DNA from: Synaphobranchus kaupii
Lineage: Eukaryota > Chordata > Actinopteri > Anguilliformes > Synaphobranchidae
Assembly (NCBI GenBank): GCA_029718625.1
Contig: CM056376.1
Coordinates: 94,159,945-94,223,944 of the forward strand
Length of the DNA: 64,000 nucleotides
Direction of reading: 5' to 3'
Part shown: piece by piece, positions 1-13,700 of the stretch
Layout: every line of letters starts with the position of its first letter
Position numbering within the stretch: the first letter of the stretch is position 1
Notes under the pieces: model-generated
The model's input: the letters and a program-made list of their open reading frames with translations, nothing else
Database searches by the model: none
What the model was told of the DNA's origin: nothing
Translations under genes and position numbers: made by a program

Positions 1-465
1 TGTGATCATATAAGCGCTATGCAATTTATTTATATTTTTAAATATTTTATGAAAATATGACGAATTAAAAAATGAGTTCCAGAACAGTGCGGCATGGGTG
101 TTTTTGGCTGGGGTGATTGTAACTTGAATTCATTTCTTACCGAATGAACTGAAGGAATGCGTGTGTATTGACAGCCTAGGCTTTGTCCAATATTAAATAA
201 TCTATTTTTAACTCATTGACATTATTTCACCAGCCCAGTGCCGAGTTCAATTCGTAATAACATTGCGACGGTTTTCAGTGGGATATTTGGGGGATCTGCG
301 GATTTTTCATTGTTCTCATATTTATTGGAATAAGATATTACTTTGTTGAATTGTGCTTCTTGTTGTTTTAAAAGAATAATTTACATATTTTAAAACTGGG
401 CGCCACATGCTGCATATGGCATCAGTTGGGTAATAGTAACCGTAGTCGTTTGTTTCTTTCTCCAG
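1..465 (+). other. ccnd2 intron 1, 3' part
   Basis: AT-rich sequence ending in the polypyrimidine tract and AG that open exon 2. No other feature seen. Confidence 0.8.
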
Positions 466-681
466 GTTTGTGAGGAACAGAAGTGCGAAGAAGAGGTTTT
501 TCCTTTGGCAATGAACTACTTGGACAGATTTTTAGCTGTGGTACGCACCAGAAAGTGCAATCTGCAGCTACTTGGAGCGGTCTGCATGTTTCTTGCATCT
601 AAATTGAAAGAGACGCGTCCATTAACAGCAGAAAAACTCTGCATCTACACTGATAATTCCATCAAACCACAGGAGCTACTG
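466..681 (+). CDS. ccnd2: ccnd2 exon 2 (cyclin box, first part)
   Basis: 216 bp, 72 codons, phase 0 at both ends. It is preceded by a pyrimidine-rich TTTCTTTCTCCAG acceptor and followed by GTAAGC. It begins [15 protein letters not shown] and ends in SIKPQELL, the conserved boundaries of exon 2 in D-type cyclins. MNYLDRFL is the cyclin-box helix that helps contact the CDK. The open frame running past 681 is intron read-through. Confidence 0.97.
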
Positions 682-1657
682 GTAAGCAACAGATGGTTTC
701 CGAGGGGTAAATTGATCATTTAAAATGTAGTTAGGTGCACTACATGTACTGTCAATCCTGGATATATTTAACCAGTTGCAGTTATTACGCAAGTGTTTTC
801 ACCAATGCATTGGGACTGTGTGATTTAATCAATAGGCTATCATTGTTATGTATATAATGATTAAAATACCATTAGGCCTACACGAGTCTAAGTTGGCTTG
901 TTCACTGGAAGATACTGTTTCATCAAGAACTTTTCCATGTCCTTTCAAGAAAACTTATTTACAGGACTTAATCATTGTAACATGACAAGTGCTCATAGCC
1001 TGCATTATAATAAATAATAGGCTGCGCCTAGAGAATGCATAATCAAAAATATGATTTCAGTGAGATGTTACTGTTATATAGCTACTAACAACAACATATT
1101 GAAGAACATCATATTGAAGTTGAATGTTATAGCTACTAAATGAAGACTACTATCACGTGCCAAAATGTACAGTAATAAGATATTACAGTTGTCCCACTCT
1201 GTAATCCGGTCTCTATTGCCACCTAGTGGCAGATATTTCGTGCTGAGCAATGACTTCAGTGTTGAGCTGCAGCCAGCGGCTGGATCTCAGCCATGCATAG
1301 GTGGACCAAACACGACTTGTTTCAGGTCACAGCTGTGTTCCACATTCAGTCTTTGAGACACAATGAAAACTCAAAGGCTGGTGCGTAATATGTTAAAATA
1401 TGAATCAGACTATAAATTACTTTGACCTGCAGCAGGGACCAAAGGCTCAAGGTATGAACATGTTGTTTGCCTGGTTTTTCTGTTAAAACCTATGACACCA
1501 CATATAACACCTCCAATTCTGATCACCCCCGTTTTGGGGCAGGAGCAATGTGAAGGGTAGTTGCTCTTGTTGAGTGTGATCCTGATAGGACATGCTGTGA
1601 GTTTGATTCTTCTTGGGTGGGGCAACTGCCATGTTAGTCTTCTGCAAATTCCTAAGC

Positions 1658-1704
<47 letters not shown>

Positions 1705-4700
1705 CCTCAAGGGCTGCATATATGCAGTGTTTTTTTGCGCAAGGATCATAACACATTCTGCCAAACATTTTTCAGATAGGTTTAGATTTAGATCTGGTCA
1801 TCTTTTTCTCTTGGCACAGGAACTTTGTGATATTTTTCTCCATGTGAAAATTAAATCATAGTTTAAATGCCAGATCCTTACAGTCCTGCAAATGAAATAA
1901 AAACATATCAGTTTTTTCAAATGCCGTGGGCGTCCGACTGTGCTGTAGTTATCTTGGTTTAGCAGTATGGTGCTGTTTTGGTTAACAGGTGAGGTTAAAT
2001 ATGACCTGCGAGAACCTTTGACAAACTCATTGAATAGTAGCACACCAGGATATTTCATGGCGATGTCAGTGTCTGAGGATTACACATTCACTTCCTTGTT
2101 TTAGTAAAATTTGCACAGAGATCTATGTAATTGATGTTGGAATAGCTGCACGTACTGCTTAGTGTTAAGTGGTAAGTATCAGCAACTGCTTGAGTCTATA
2201 CTGTGTAGACCAGAGTAGCGTAATGTAGGGAATTAAATGAGTCATTTTCTCACATCAGATTAAGTATTTCCTCTTCAGCATTGCGTAAACATTTTTTAGT
2301 AACACCTTATCCCACCCATGTTGTAAGAGCAGCCAAAAAGGTATTGACCTAAAGGTAAAAGCTGGGTTTTCAGAATGCATGACCTAGTCCTCCCTCCTCC
2401 AGCTGTAGGGCAATGAGTGAGTACTGCAGGCATTGAGATGGTGTCTTTCTGTGTGCAGCCTCTCATCCCAAGGCGTCATCAAGTGACGTTTTGGCAGCAG
2501 CCTACGGCGTCATCCTTTGGACGCAGAAGGAGGCGTTTTGCGTCAGGATTTGACGCACTCGGTCGCAAATTCACAAATCCTACTATGGCGAAGGCTTTGC
2601 TCATAAATATGCTTGGTAACCGACCACAAGCATGCCCGCTCAGTCTTCGCCTTGTGCGCGTGGATATTTGTGAGTTTGTGATTCCCGTACCCCACCCCCA
2701 ACCACTAAACATAACCTCACAGGAGTTCACGTAACTCGGGCTCATGGCCGAACTGTTAAGATAGTGGGCGATTCCGACCACAGGAGTTCACGTAACTGTT
2801 TACCAGATGAAGAAAAAAAAGCATTAAAAAAGCATAATATTGAAGTGCCACAACCAAAGAAAAGTTATGTGGCCACAACCATCAATATACGACGCAAAAG
2901 ACTACCTTTGGCTTCACATAGCGACGCTTGGGCAGAAGCGTCGCTGTGTGACGAGTACGCGTGAGACCACGCTGCAGTGTGAGTGTACTGTGGCTCTGTG
3001 AACAGGCAGGGAACCCCATATGTAAGTGTTTCAGAAGACCAGGGTACAGATGGCAACCCCCCCCCCCCCACCCCCCCCCAAAAAAACCTCTCCATTAGAC
3101 TTCTGCTGTGTTCAGGTCATGATTAGGCTATTATCTATGGATTTGAGGGAATTTCTGGGGGAACCTCCCTCATTCTCCCCCCCTTGCATGCGTTCACTTA
3201 CAAGATTCTCAGCTTTAAAGATCCACTCAAACCTGGTCACTGTTGTCTGTCTCCGAAATGGCAGTTGTGGGTGGAAGGGGGTTGTCCCTTGAGTTGAGGG
3301 AGAATTTCTGGGTCTTCATTATGTCTCTATATGGCTTGACAAATAGAAAAAAGGAAACTGGTGATCAGCTGAATTAGTCACATTTTTTTTTTCTACCAGT
3401 TTCTGGTGAATTTCTTGTAAAAGCCACCACAGTGATGAAGAAGGTGCAAGCAGAAGCTTTTTTTTCGCAGCAGAGGGTTAACTGGAAGGAAGTGGGCTGC
3501 CTGTGTTCACCAAGGGAGTGTTGCAAGGCTGCCACTGGGCTGTGGCCCAAATGAAGGGCTGCTCTCAGGACAGGCCATGATCACATGACTGCTGCCTTAG
3601 CCCTGCCAATGAAATAGCGGAAAAGGTCAAGAAAGATACAGGATTGGCCACAGATTGAGGAGGAGGGGACAGAGAGGAGAGAGGAATGCCTGGAATTGTC
3701 CAGGCGTAGCTGAATGAAGTTGCTGATCTACAACTCAATATTGCACTGGGATTTCTGGATTTTCATAAGGCTTAAGGAATGCCGATTCTTCTAAATTTAA
3801 CATTGGTTTGAGCCAAGATCAATGTTCCGTTTTAGGGTACTTTTGTACAGAAACAGCAAATGCAAGCACTGAAGAGACACAGATAGAAAAAAACCTTTTA
3901 AAAAACAGTTAAAACCATTAGCTAGCAGTTGTTCATCACTTGGGAGTTGCTTGTTGTTTTGTCCTTACTTTGTAGTTTTCCATTACTTTGGTAGTCACTC
4001 GTTATTGGCTGTTGTCAATAATCTGGTGGTTACACATTACTTGGTAGTTTTCCATTACTGCCTCACTTTTACTATTACTGCTTCTTTGGTGAATGCTCCT
4101 AGCCAGAGCAGCTATTCAAGAGTTTCCCATTACTTGGAAGTTGCATATTATTTTATAGTTTCAAATTATCTCTCCAATTGGAAGACCTCATTGTCACACA
4201 CCCATTTTGTGGTTCTTTTTTCCAGATGAAATGTTTTCCCTCACTGTGAAAACTCATCTCAATGGCTAATTGCTCATTCTGCTGTCATCAGTGGTGTCAG
4301 GAAATAGCCCTTTCAGCCATGAAGTAAGACAGGAAAGTAACCATTTAATGATAATTTCATCACCACAAAGATGGTTGTGAGAGGCCTTACACACATCCAA
4401 CCTCCTCATCTTTCAGCCACAATCTGTCACAGGTGTCAAATTCAGTGGATCTGCAGTGGGGCATGGGGGGCCTGTGATGTGCAGTCATTTCACGCTGGCC
4501 AATCATGAATGGAATGGTCCATGTAATTCAGTCAAGACTTATGGCAGGTTTGGCTTGCGATGGTTACGTGTGCCACAAATCCTGATGAGAGAGCTCAACT
4601 TGGACAACCCTGGAATGTGCTATGGACACTTAGGACAGTGACTCAAACAGCCATACTGTCCTGAAAGGCTTGGGAGTTAAACAGAAAAATGAACTGCACC

Positions 4701-7700
4701 TAGCTCAATCCATATTGTGTTACTTATGCATTTCAGTAGCAAGCTATCAAATATAGCTTTATTTGTTTGGAAATTTTGGCATACTCAGCCAGTCTGATAT
4801 TGCTACCAATATTGCATTGTAAAATAAATCCCATTAGGTATTTCACCAACATTTCATAGACATCATAGGCAATGACTCCAGACAAGGCAAAGATCTTGAG
4901 ACAAGGGAAACACAGAAATGTCTGCACTCTGTCAAGATAAAGTTAAAAAAGGAATATCTTATTGATTAACAGAAGACAAGTACCCACACAGTATAGATGA
5001 CTTATTTTGAAATCTCAAAGGCAACGACAAGTGCCTGAAAGCATGAATGCCGATGTACATAAACTATTCCATCACCTCCCCTCCACCCCCACATCATCAG
5101 AAGTAAAATGTCTAAATGCTAGGGTCACCATCTTGTTAGGCAGGGTGTTACACACATTGTGCTCTTGGTGTTCATATAATCGTCTGCAGACAGTAATTTC
5201 TTATTTTTTTAGGGAGAATTTTTCCTTTAATGGCAACTGTGTTGGACTGTCCCGTGACTAAGTGCATGTGGTTTACTGGTGGAGAAACCTCTTACTCATG
5301 CTTTTTCAAAGAAGAAAGGACAACCGTCGCTCTGGCCAGAGCCCCACCGCAACCAAAGGCCAAAATTTAAGTATCAGAAAATGTCACAATGGTACAATGG
5401 TAGCCATCAGCTAGCAGCAGAGGTCAGCTGCTAGGTGGTGTTTCCATTACCCTGTTTAAAGAGCATTTGTGGAGATTCGATGTATGCAGGATGAGATCCA
5501 CAAAGAAAAACTGTGTTTTAACTGCTTTGACTGTCCTTTTAGCTGCGGCTATGCAGCTTCTGGTCATTCATTCTGTCCGTGCCTACGAGTCAACAATCAA
5601 TAGCAAATCAAACAATATGATGTCAGTTTCAGGCAACTTTAAAGGTCATCTTTTGACGTTGCGTCACTGGGCGGAGGAGGTGTATTTTCAGAGATATTCA
5701 CGCATAGGCTAGTACTACAGCCTGTTTAGCTCAACATCACATTCATAGCCTGTTAGCCGAAAACAGTGTGCAACCCATTCATTCACAGCTTTTCTCCCAC
5801 TCCCCGGCCCCCCAGGACCATCTGATAGAGAGATATCTGACAGACTGAGCTCTGAATGGCGCAGACCTCCCGCGAATCTCAGGAGTAAACCGCCAGATGT
5901 CAGACAGATGCATCAGTGAGGTCATCAGTGTGCTTGTGCTGTAGCTGCTGTTGCCTGACTAATGTAAGTGCAGTGCAGTCCGCCATCCCGACCAGCTAAG
6001 CCAGTTAGAGGTAGGGTGAAGACAAGCTGGAGTACCAGTCCCCGGGGAGGTGCCTTGGCAGTAGTTGGCAGTGACAGTCCCCCCGCCCCCCCCCCCCCCC
6101 CCCCCCAAGGGTCTCTTCTCTTTTACTCCAATTGTTTTCTTCTCTTCCTTCTCTCTCCAGGAGTGGGAGCTGGTGGTCCTGGGGAAGTTGAAGTGGAACT
6201 TGGCAGCAGTCACTCCCAACGACTTCATCGAACACATCATGAGGAAGCTTCCCCTGCCCAAGGAGAAACTGACACTGATCCGGAAGCACGTGCACACCTT
6301 CATCGCCCTCTGTGCCACAGGTAGAGCTCGGCAGATTCTGACCTTTTCTGCTTGCATTGACAAAATTGTTATGTGTTGCTATTTTTCCTGAGGTAACAAG
6401 TCCTTATGCTCATTTTAAAGAGTGTACATATTCACCCAAAGAGACGGTCCAGTGTTGGTAATACACTGGCATGTTTCAGTGGTTGGTCTGCTATTACCCT
6501 GCTGTGTGTTATTTGTTGCTTGTTTATTTAACATTCCTTGGAACATATGTGCTACGCAGTCCATCAATTCATCATCAACTGAGAAAACCACACGCAAGCG
6601 CGGGCTACGCGACACTAATATACACAGTGGTCACATGACATCCAAACACATACGTATTATGTACAGTAATGTACAATATGCCACATGCTGGTTTTCCTCT
6701 TTCTGTGTCTCATTTTTCTCCTACCTATAAAGAGACATAATCCACAATTCAATCCACAAACCAGTATTGTCATCCAGAGCCTCTAGTTTTGGGTGAAAAA
6801 CTGTGTTTAGTCGGTTTCAATCTTACGTTACAGTGCTCTTTTTCTTTGTCAGAGACCCACAAGTAGCAAGTGAATTGAGTGTGTGACTATCTTGCATCAA
6901 CCTCTTGGTGAATGTTGCAATATGGTATCTGCCCACACCCCCCGACCAACCCACACCCCCACTTCCCCACCCACCTCCCCCCACGGGAAACAAGAGCGGA
7001 CTTCTGAGAAAACATGTCGGTGGTAGCTTCTTTCACTTTTCATTATTAGTCGGTCACTAAATGTCATGTATTGTGGACTGACTAACAGTGAGCGAGACGT
7101 ATTACCTCTGCAGAAAGGTATGTGCTCTGAAAAGAGTGTGCATGATGGAGAGTATGCCTGAGTACCTCTCCCTTTTTTATGACTGGCATGTTCATGTTTT
7201 GGGGGCATATCAGGGCTTCAGCTGAATGCAGTGTCACTTCAAAGGGCCGCAGCCTGCTCGGGGCCCTGGGCGTTCCTGTCTGCCGAGAACCAATGGCAAG
7301 TCTGTCGGGGGTGGGAAAAGGGCAGTACCCGTGTTCTCAAGGTGGATCGCCTCTAGGACATCAAATGGAGAGCCGTGGGAGGGCCAGAAAATGCCTAAAT
7401 ACAATCTAATGTGGTGGGAAAAGGGGGGCCAGAGTGACGCAGAGATCGAAAGCGGTGGACATTGTTTCCTCAAAGAACCATGCAGCCGAGCCTGTCATGG
7501 TTTCATATCTGCCTCCCTCTCTTGCTCGCTTCTCACGCTTCCCAGCTGCTCCAGGGCGCCTTGACTTTCCCATGTTCCGGGTCTTTACAGGGCTGCCGTC
7601 TCTCCCATAATGCTTCTCTCCGGCGCTGGGGATAATGAGATCCAGAGCAGTCCCTCAGTGAGTTCCCACTGGCCGCGTTCCCCCATCTCTTCCCAGGCTG

Positions 7701-10700
7701 TTCCCGGAGAGAGTTCCACAGAGCGTCATTATGGGGAAGATTGATGTGAGCCCACGGAGGAGTGACAGGTCTTTAAACGTGGCACTTTTTTGATGTGGAA
7801 TCCCCTTTCTGATTGTGCAATGGATATTGTCAGTGTGGCGTGTTGTGAAAGCTCCCTGACAAGGGGACACTGAAGGTATTCCATGGGAACTCGCCAAGGT
7901 CCCATTGAAGATGCACATGGTCATCCCTCTGTGTCTCTCTTTCTCTCCTCCCCTGGAGGTATTACTCAGGAAGGAATGCCTGTGTCAGTGATTGGAGTCA
8001 TCTCCAAAAGTTATTGTGCAAGAGAGCAAGAGTGAACTTTTCCTTGATTTCTTCCTATGAATCAGTGAAAATGTATTGCATGTGTCTCTTGGAAATGGCA
8101 GTATTAATGCCTTGTGGGAGAGCGTGGTTGGAGATGTGTAAGATAGTGTGTTAGTTATTGGCCGTATGTCAGTGTATCCTTTTCATCTTCTCAACCAGAT
8201 GAAAATACTGAAAGAATTGGTTCCGTATTTGATGCCTTGCAGAGAGAACTGGTTTTCTGTGGAAATGAACCTGTCTGGTTTATTGTTGCCTAGTCATAAA
8301 ATCTTGCAAAACACTTACTGAAATCCTTCTAAAACGTGCTGAAAAGGTAGAGCTGGTAGAAGAGTCTCCCACCTGGTTTTTTAATTGCGGCATGTACCGT
8401 CTGCTGTGCCATCTTGCAGCGTGTGCTTTGAAATTCAATTTCTGTCCGTCCCTCCCCCTTTTCTTTTAAACTATTATGAACCGAAGCTTCTGTAGTTTAA
8501 AAACAAGAAAAAGGGAGAAGGGGAGAAAAAAGGCAGTTCATTTTTAATGGTTCTCCGCTTTTTTTTGATGAAAAAGTTCCGTTTGAGGCACTTGGTGGGG
8601 ATTTTTGTCAGGCGGCGCAGGCCGGTTCAGTATTAATTAATAACATCGGAGGGCCATTCAGAACTATGCAAATGGGTGTGGGGCTCGGTGAGGGTCCGGG
8701 AGAAAGGAGACAAAAGGCCAGCCCTACATTTCATATGCAGAGGCATGTAAGGGTCAGCGCAGCGGGGAACACTTGATAGGAAGCGCCGGCGTTTCTCGGG
8801 CAGCGCCAAGGATAATGCGGGGAGAAACAAGCTCATTAAGGGAGATTATGCTGGATCCTTCCTCACAGACACCGAGCGCGCCTTGTTTTCCCCCCCCGCG
8901 CCCATTCAGGAGCAGTAAACAGGGGCCCGTGGGGGCCCCCGAGCGGCCTGTCTGCGGGTGTGTGCGGCAGGACCGGAATCGGCCGGCTGCTGCTGCGCCC
9001 CCAGCCAGTCAGGCTTCGGTGTAAAGGAGCCTGTTGAAATCTGAGAGGGTGAAGTAACCAACAGAAATATACTGTGAGGCAGACAGTTTCCATTAACAAA
9101 ACGCTGCCAATGAGGGCTGATCTGGGGCCTGTTTTATACAGTGGCAGTGGGGGTTTAGAGAGGCAGAATGACCCGGGGAGGCAAGATGACGTCCAGGCAG
9201 CCTGAGTTTGGCTTTAGATCTCTGCCGCCCTGTGAAAGGATTCATGTCTTGAGTCACGGATGGTCAGTGGTAAATGAAACGGATATTTCACAACAACGAA
9301 CACCCCCGATGAACAGGATAGTTCTGCATTGTTGATTCCTCCGGCATTCCTTCCCTGCCATTCCAAAACCACATGACATCACAAGCTAGTGACGCATAAG
9401 CGCCTGCAGTCGGCAGGTATCCCGATGGTATGAGTTTGGGGGCCTTTCAAGGTCAGAGCGGCCATGTCTTACGGCAGCTAAACTAGCATGGATATGCTGT
9501 GAGAATTCTGTGAAAATACAGTCACATTCCTAAAGAACAGGGATCTCTGCCCAGATGTGGGAGCCCTTGCCCCACCCCCCTCCCCCACCCCACTGAACTA
9601 TGATTCAGACGCAGCTGGACTGCAGGCCCGCTGTGTTGTTTGTTGACAGAGGAACTTCCAGGTTTGATTACTCAGTCCTGGCAGCAAATTATATTCCCTT
9701 TCCTTCCATTTCTACATCTATATCATGACAAAACTGTCCGCAGAGACATACCATACCGTGTGCCACTTAAATACTGGGATACATCACATTGGTATTGGTG
9801 CTACCAGGGGCGACGCGATGTTTCCGAGGGCCAGACATACACGCTGCAGTGGTATGGGCTGAAAGTGCCATGCAGGTATGCTACTTTAGCACCATGTAGT
9901 GTCTGCACATGAATGGGATGCCAGACTCAGTTTTGGTGCGGGTGTCCCGTTATTGCTTATTCTTCTCATTCATGAACTTTAAAAGTTACTGCAGTGCCCG
10001 AGATAGACCGCAAGAAGAAAAAAGGCCCTCGCGATTTGGAGTAAAGCAAATGTTAGCGGTCATCGGGTTTGAGTTTGTGCTGAGCACTGTCTCACGACAC
10101 GGACCTCTTCCTGCACACAGCTGGGGTCTGTGCAAGGACATGCTCCAGCTCCTCCCTGGGTGTTTATCCAGTGCTATCAGTCACATCCTCTACGAACAAA
10201 CCCCCCCCCCCCCCCCCCACCCTCCGAAAGGCCGGGGATTCGACTCGTCCTGAAATTAAATCTGCTGGTTCCTGTGAGTTCTGTTTCCTCCCACGCCGGC
10301 CTGGCCCGCCCGCTGTTGCTCAAGTCTCTCTGCCGTGAGGCAAGACTGAGGCAGGTTCTTACAAGAATTCTTTTTTTTTTTTTTACAGTTGAGGATTCCT
10401 GTTTAGTTTCTGTTGCACCACAGCGCCTGTGTCGTTGTGACCCGCATGCCCCAGACCTCTTTAATGGTGCAGTGGAAGAAGTAAACGTATAACCCTGTGG
10501 AATTAATGGCATAGAACCCTGTAATGATAAAACCATCACGCTGTTGTTTGCTACTGAGAATGTTTGTACAATATGGACCACGGATGGGTGTAGCTGTTCA
10601 TAAAGTTGTAGTGTTTGTTATTTATTGTTCTAGCACCTCTTATTGGCTCATATTGAGAATTTAGCAGTATCACTCCCGGTTACCATTATAACCATGTTTA

Positions 10701-13700
10701 AACCCCTTCTTTCTATCCGCGGTGACGCATACAGTGCGCCAAAGGATTTAAATGTAGCATATCTGTGTAATAAAACACGCATATGTTCACACACAGGCAC
10801 ATTCACATACAAGTTTGCTACATTTTTTGTAAGTAAAGGTCAAAATACTTTTAAGACCAAAATTCAGAAGATGTTGTTTACATGTTCCTGGTTGTTTGTG
10901 TACAGCCTTCGTCAATCAGCGAAGACCTCTAAATTCCTCAAAATTATAATTTTTTCCTTTTTTTTTTTTGATTAATAAACCTATGCACCACGCAAAATAC
11001 AAGCGCTTGATTTATTGCGCCCCTGGCTGCTTTTCAAGTTTCCAGCCTTAATTAATTTACAAGTTAAATGTGTATACAGTGTGTCTGACCCACCCAGGAG
11101 TTGGCTGTGGCTGGGGATGTGTAGAGTTTTTGGAGATTCTGAGGAGAATGGGCTATTGAAGGTGAAAGGCCTGCGGCTCAGGCATCCAGCACTGTTCATC
11201 AGGGGACTCATCGCAGGCGTCTGCTCTCAGATACATACACTGGTCATTCTCTGCATGAATATCAATGAAGGAGCAAAAATACGTCCATTCTTCCGCCCGG
11301 CGCGTCACACCGCAACGCATGCGTCCCTGTGGCCGCCGACTCCGACGGGCCGGTCTTTTCTCTGGGTGCTGAAAGTCAGTCTGGTGGCCAGTGTCCCACT
11401 TCACTAGCACACTGTGTGCGCGTTTGTGCGTGTGTGTGCTCGTGTGCGCATTATGTGTATAAACTTAAGGGAATATATTTACTGTACGTAGGAATTATAC
11501 GTTTAAATGCACATCTTTATTACGTAAAAGGGAAAACCGTGTTTAACATAGGTCATACATAACAGCTTTCCCTGCTTACTTTTTTTTCTTCGAGCCAGCT
11601 TGAGTCCATCTTTAATAAATCACCCTCTGGCCCTGACCCAGCTCTTAACACAGGAGTGTATAATAAGTTCATTTATTTGTCAACACAGACTCACCAAGAT
11701 GAGAGAGCGCCTGGTTCTGAATGTTAAAAAGGCCCGTGGAGGGCCGGCTCTTTGATTGCAAAAAAAAAAAAAAAAACGAAAGAAAAGAAAGAAAAATCCC
11801 CTTTAGAATCATCACACACAGTTTGCTTAGCAATTGAATATGGCAATATGGTAATGCACAGACTGTTCTTCTTCCCCCATCATGTCCACAAGCCCATAGG
11901 TGGCCTGGCAACAGAGCACTGGTGGAGGGGTGGGGGGGGTGTCCTTTCTTTAATCATGAAAAAAAATCAACAGGGCCTGGACACAGACTAGAGAATGATG
12001 TGCAGCAAAAGAGAACCCCCCTCTGCCCCCCCCCCCCCCCTTTAACCAAAAAAAAATCCCTACTGCCTCCCCTCCTAGCCTTTGTGCGGCCCATCGGGTT
12101 GAATCGGTATCAGCAGAGAGGGGTCAGTGCCATGACACTCAATGGCGTGAGATGAGGTGATGACTCCAGACAAAGGAGCCACACTCTCCTGTTCACCACG
12201 CTGGGGCCTGCCAGTGGCGGCACTCAATTAATATGCTAAAAAAAAATAGGAGCCCCGCTAATACAAATCGCTGCCGGTTGTAACAACAAAGGCTGGGCAT
12301 GTGCGCCATTCAGCAGCCCGAACCCGTGTGGCTTGTTTTGGGGGGGCGAGGAGGCGGGGGAGGTGGGGGGTGAGGGGAGACGGGTAGCCGACAGACGCTG
12401 TGGAGGAAAGCCTAAGAACCTCTTTCTCTCCCGCTCACTCTCTCTCTCTCTCTCTCACTCTCTCTCACTCTCTCTCTCAGCCAGTTGCTCTTTCAGGCTT
12501 CTGGCTCATTTGCAAGCTGTCTTATTTGCATTATGAATGACAGTGAGGGGAGCTAACAAGGTTATTGGGCTTTGAGACGTGCGCCTGTGACCACACGTGG
12601 AAAAAAGGACCTACAGCGGAGAGTGCTGGCATGGGGACTGTGCCTCTTTATTCGACCCTTTCCAAAGGCTGCCGAGCTTTCTCTCCGTTTTATTTTTTTT
12701 TTGGGAGCAGGGGTGTGCGGGGGCACACGATTCACTCCAGACAGGGAAGAAAGGTGGGGGGTGGGGAGTTAGGGGGGAAGGGGTATGGCCCAAGGAGGGT
12801 GACTTGTGGGACTTTTCAGCCCCATTCAGGAGCCAAGTGAACTCTGGTTATCCTTGGCCTCTGTCATTAGCAGAGGCGGCACACAGGCCTCATGTTTAAG
12901 CAGGTTATTTATCTTCTAGGTCTCACCCTGCTCACTCCCATGATGCACGGCGCTGTACACAATGAAAAAGACACTTCAGAAATGATTCAGATTTTACTTT
13001 TTTATAGTACACTGCTCAATGACAACCCCTTTGTTTTGCCATTTAGTTACACATTTTCATTCTGTAAGAGAAGCACGCAGCACAAGTTGGGGTGAAGGTA
13101 CACTGAAATTGGTGGTGAAACCGTATCTGGGGGGTAATTATTGTGTCTTTTTAATACCCTTTCTTGCTGTAATGAATGATTATGCTTAAAAACATTTTTT
13201 TTTAAAGCGCCTCTCCATGATGTTGGAAGAACACCGCACTGCATATTATGGAACATTTTGGATCCATTGCCAAAAGCATGAGTCAGAAGGTGGAACAGAC
13301 TGTGTTCATAATGATCGTGCAGGGAACTCTTTGTTTCTGAGAGTATTTTCCCAGTTTCTTTTTCTTCACATCTGTCTATTTACTCCCAGAACTCTCCATC
13401 CCCTTGATTTAGCATGTGAATAATGCCACTGGCTCTTGTTCTCCTCAGATTTCAACTTTGCAATGTACCCTCCATCTATGATCGCCACCGGAAGTTTTGG
13501 GGCGGCCATCTGCGGACTCCAGCTGGATGACGGTGACCAGTCGCTCTTGGGGGACAACCTGACAGACCTGTTAGCCAAAATCATCAACACAGAGGTGGTG
13601 AGTGCTGTCAATTTTATCATCATCGGGGCATGTCCTCAGTTTTGGTGATGCTGACATCTTAGTCAGACATTTGACGTTGAAGGTAGGGGAAAATATTTTT

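Larger units (their letters stand above)
682..6160 (+). other. ccnd2 intron 2
   Basis: A 5.48-kb intron, GTAAGC...CCAG. It holds a TA microsatellite near 1666-1704, a duplicated 19-mer near 2718 and 2779, a poly-C tract near 3059-3078 and a C-rich tract near 6080-6108 just upstream of the exon 3 acceptor. Short open frames here have no recognisable domains. Confidence 0.85.

Noticed and set aside
5467..5712. Open frame with signal-peptide-like start
   Set aside because: Hydrophobic run only; lies in ccnd2 intron 2 with no homology recognised and no supporting context.
5959..6363. Minus-strand 134-codon open frame over exon 3
   Set aside because: Shadow of ccnd2 exon 3 and the adjacent poly-C tract.
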